Part shown: positions 62,321-64,000 of the stretch, piece by piece
Numbering within the stretch: the first letter of the stretch is position 1
Layout of the letters: the number at the start of each line of letters is the position of its first letter
DNA from: Notolepis coatsorum
Taxonomy: Eukaryota; Chordata; Actinopteri; Aulopiformes; Paralepididae
DNA: 64,000 nt
Direction of reading: 5' to 3'
Assembly (NCBI GenBank): GCA_963971535.1
Contig: OZ020589.1
Location: 68,239,239 to 68,303,238, forward strand
Position numbers and translations under genes: made by a program
The notes under the pieces: model-generated
Databases searched by the model: none
Seen by the model: only the letters and a program-made list of their open reading frames with translations
What the model was told of the DNA's origin: nothing

Positions 62321-62451
62321 CTAGGGTACAAACAGAAATCCAAATTTTTGCTACTTGCTTTTGTGGTGATAGAAGCATTCTCCTGTGGTTAAGTTGAGCA
62401 TTTGCTGAACACTTAAAAATGTAAAAGGTAAATGTCAAATGTAGTGGTGCA

Positions 62452-62569
62452 CGATATATCGGCCGATATCGTAATTTTTTTACACATCGGTATCAGTCAG
62501 ATATCAAAATAGGGCAGATTTTTTTTTTTTTTTTTAGTGTATATATATTTTTTTTAACATGTTTTGGTC
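62452..62569 (+). mobile_element. hAT end fragment, GTGGTGCACGATATATCGG
   Basis: Starts near AGTGGTGCACGATATATCGG with CCGATATC subterminal motifs typical of other hAT ends here; the other end was not found. A T tract (62519-62535) and then family A copy 7 follow. Confidence 0.4.
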
Positions 62570-63529
62570 TTAACACTTTAACTGCCGGAAGACGTTTAGG
62601 CGTCCTTCCCCGCCATGCTCAAGTTGCCGAAGACGCCGTAACTCGTCTTTGATATCAATATTTCAAAAATCTGTGATCGGATTCATATTTCCCATCCGCT
62701 GGCCTGAGACCCACCAAAAAGCCCCACTGAACCCTCTAGCGGTTCAAGAGCGCCATCTGGTGGCCGATCGGCGCAATCGCCTAACAGGAAGTTACTTGGA
62801 CGATGTGCTGTTCTCCCATATTACTTCCGGGCACTCTGTAAAGGTCCCGGCACTCTAGCTCGTCACAATACATAGCGATCCGTTGCCAATAACTCGATAA
62901 ACAACATGATTTGGACGTATATACCATTATACAACCTGGAAATGGACCGGGTATTCCAACATCCCATAATAGGAAAATGTATACTCCACGCTCATCGCCC
63001 AACGGCGCGAGGAAGATACGGTAAAATTCAGCGTTATTTTTCAATGTCTTCTATACTAACTGATCTGATGAACATTTGACCCACATTAGATGAATGGTAT
63101 AACGCTGCCCACGGAATTATAAACGCCCCCTCGCCCATCCGGTCAACATCAGATGACGTGTAGTAACTTCCAGAAGTCCGTCCAGTTGGATTTTTTTATA
63201 TCGCGCCGATTGCTATCAAACTGTATTTGATCATCAAATTATAATGCATTTGGGGCTATAAATCACGTTCTGGAGAAAGCTGCAGAAAGAGATGAAAACA
63301 TACTTATACTTTAGATCATATTTTAGTATGAATATGTGAATGAAAAAGTTTAACGTTCATACACCCTGAACAATACATATAGGACATTGAATGGGCCCTA
63401 ATAATGGCAATTTAGCAATAGAATTTAAAAAGTTATAGCCCTGCAAAGAAGGGGAATTTCTCCATAGACAAATAGAGCTGGCAACCTATGGTATATCATG
63501 AATTTAGCCTTAGGCAATCAAAGTGTTAA
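62570..63529 (-). mobile_element. TTAA-flanked repeat, family A, copy 7 (952 bp)
   Basis: TTAA 62570-62573 and 63526-63529. Left end CACTTTAACTGCC, palindromes AGACGTTTAGGCGTCC (62590-62605) and GACGCCGTAACTCGTC (62632-62647), CTCF-like site at 62748-62764. It sits in the canx intron upstream of the first visible exon and is thus outside the giant intron. Confidence 0.88.
62748..62764 (-). promoter_or_regulatory. CTCF-like motif in family A copy 7
   Basis: On the minus strand GCCACCAGATGGCGCTC, a close match to the CTCF core. Sequence match only. Confidence 0.5.
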
Positions 63530-63640
63530 ATAGTTTCAAAATAGTCATTTCTGAAAATAAATTACAAAAGTTAAAAGAAAAAAAAGCGTTTTGGAAAATA
63601 GCTGGGGCTGGGGCTTCTCCACTAGGATCTCATGATTATT

Positions 63641-64000
63641 AGGGCTGACCTTCGAATTTTCTTTTGACATTCGAAGCTTCGGGGGCGAGATTCGATTTTA
63701 ATTCGAAGCTTCGAGATAAAAAAATAATAATAAGAAAAAATGTATATATATATATATTTTTCTAAAGACATTTTTATGTTGTGGGACTTGTACAGCACTT
63801 TCTTCAACTTTGTTAGTGCTGTAAAGTTTAAACCTTTTTAAATCTTAGACAAACAAAACACTTTGCTTTCATAAAATATTGTAAGCCGTCATTTGAGGCT
63901 TTATAAAAGCAGCACAATGGAACACAAATCTGTCAGTGCAGAGTCCGACCTCATCTTAAATAACAAACAGCATTGCTTGTTGTAACCCTTTGGAGGCCAA
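63641..64000 (+). mobile_element. hAT element start, TAGGGCTGACCTTCGAA type, runs off window
   Basis: Starts TTAGGGCTGACCTTCGAA and carries TTCGAAGCTTCGAG motifs like the left end of the element at 34021. The right end lies outside the window. Confidence 0.65.

Noticed and set aside
62321-64000. Further upstream calnexin exon
   Set aside because: No frame matching the N-terminal lectin domain or a suitable splice pair was found; the stretch is family A copy 7 and hAT fragments.

Overview
This window is nuclear DNA from a ray-finned fish, most likely a teleost. It holds one vertebrate gene with spliced GT-AG introns, tRNA-derived SINEs, a BEL/Pao LTR retrotransposon, many hAT-type DNA transposons with perfect 8-bp target-site duplications, and long CA, TC and poly-C/G tracts. 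No bacterial-type operons, rRNA genes or CRISPR arrays are present. Repeat families were recognised by eye from termini and target duplications; no database search was possible, so family names are provisional.

The gene is calnexin (canx), on the minus strand. Ten exons in the window encode the C-terminal 486 residues. From right to left (5' to 3' of the gene) they are 62320-62239, 61520-61328, 61190-61001, 60260-60147, 60038-59882, 59588-59373, 11638-11540, 11343-11151, 11010-10868 and 7782-7708. All junction phases agree. The 5' exons lie beyond base 64000. The 3' UTR runs to an AATAAA near 6690. The lumenal exons sit within 3 kb at the right; the transmembrane and acidic-tail exons sit at the left. 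A 47.7-kb intron filled with nested transposons separates them.

Most of that intron can be taken apart. A 950-bp TTAA-flanked repeat ('family A') at 14620-32143 is split by two hAT elements. The first carries a 10.4-kb BEL/Pao element (tRNA-Tyr primer site, 1402-bp LTRs), whose left LTR holds another hAT element. The second carries a broken hAT transposase gene, itself interrupted by a repeat-rich insert. Subtracting the inserts leaves 948 bp. A second family A copy (32181-41660) is five levels deep and reduces to 947 bp. Its innermost element (36328-37280) is family A again. The rest (42-58 kb) has further TTAA elements (families B, C, E, F), more hAT elements and a recent 1.88-kb tandem duplication.

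The most unusual signal is in these TTAA-flanked families, which are otherwise diverged. Each carries at one end a pair of palindromes of about 16 bp, 42-46 bp apart. The palindrome sequence differs by family, but the symmetry is kept. A splice-donor-like GTAAG follows at a near-constant 415-435 bp from that end. Family A copies also carry a close match to the CTCF core motif. I do not know a published description of this architecture.
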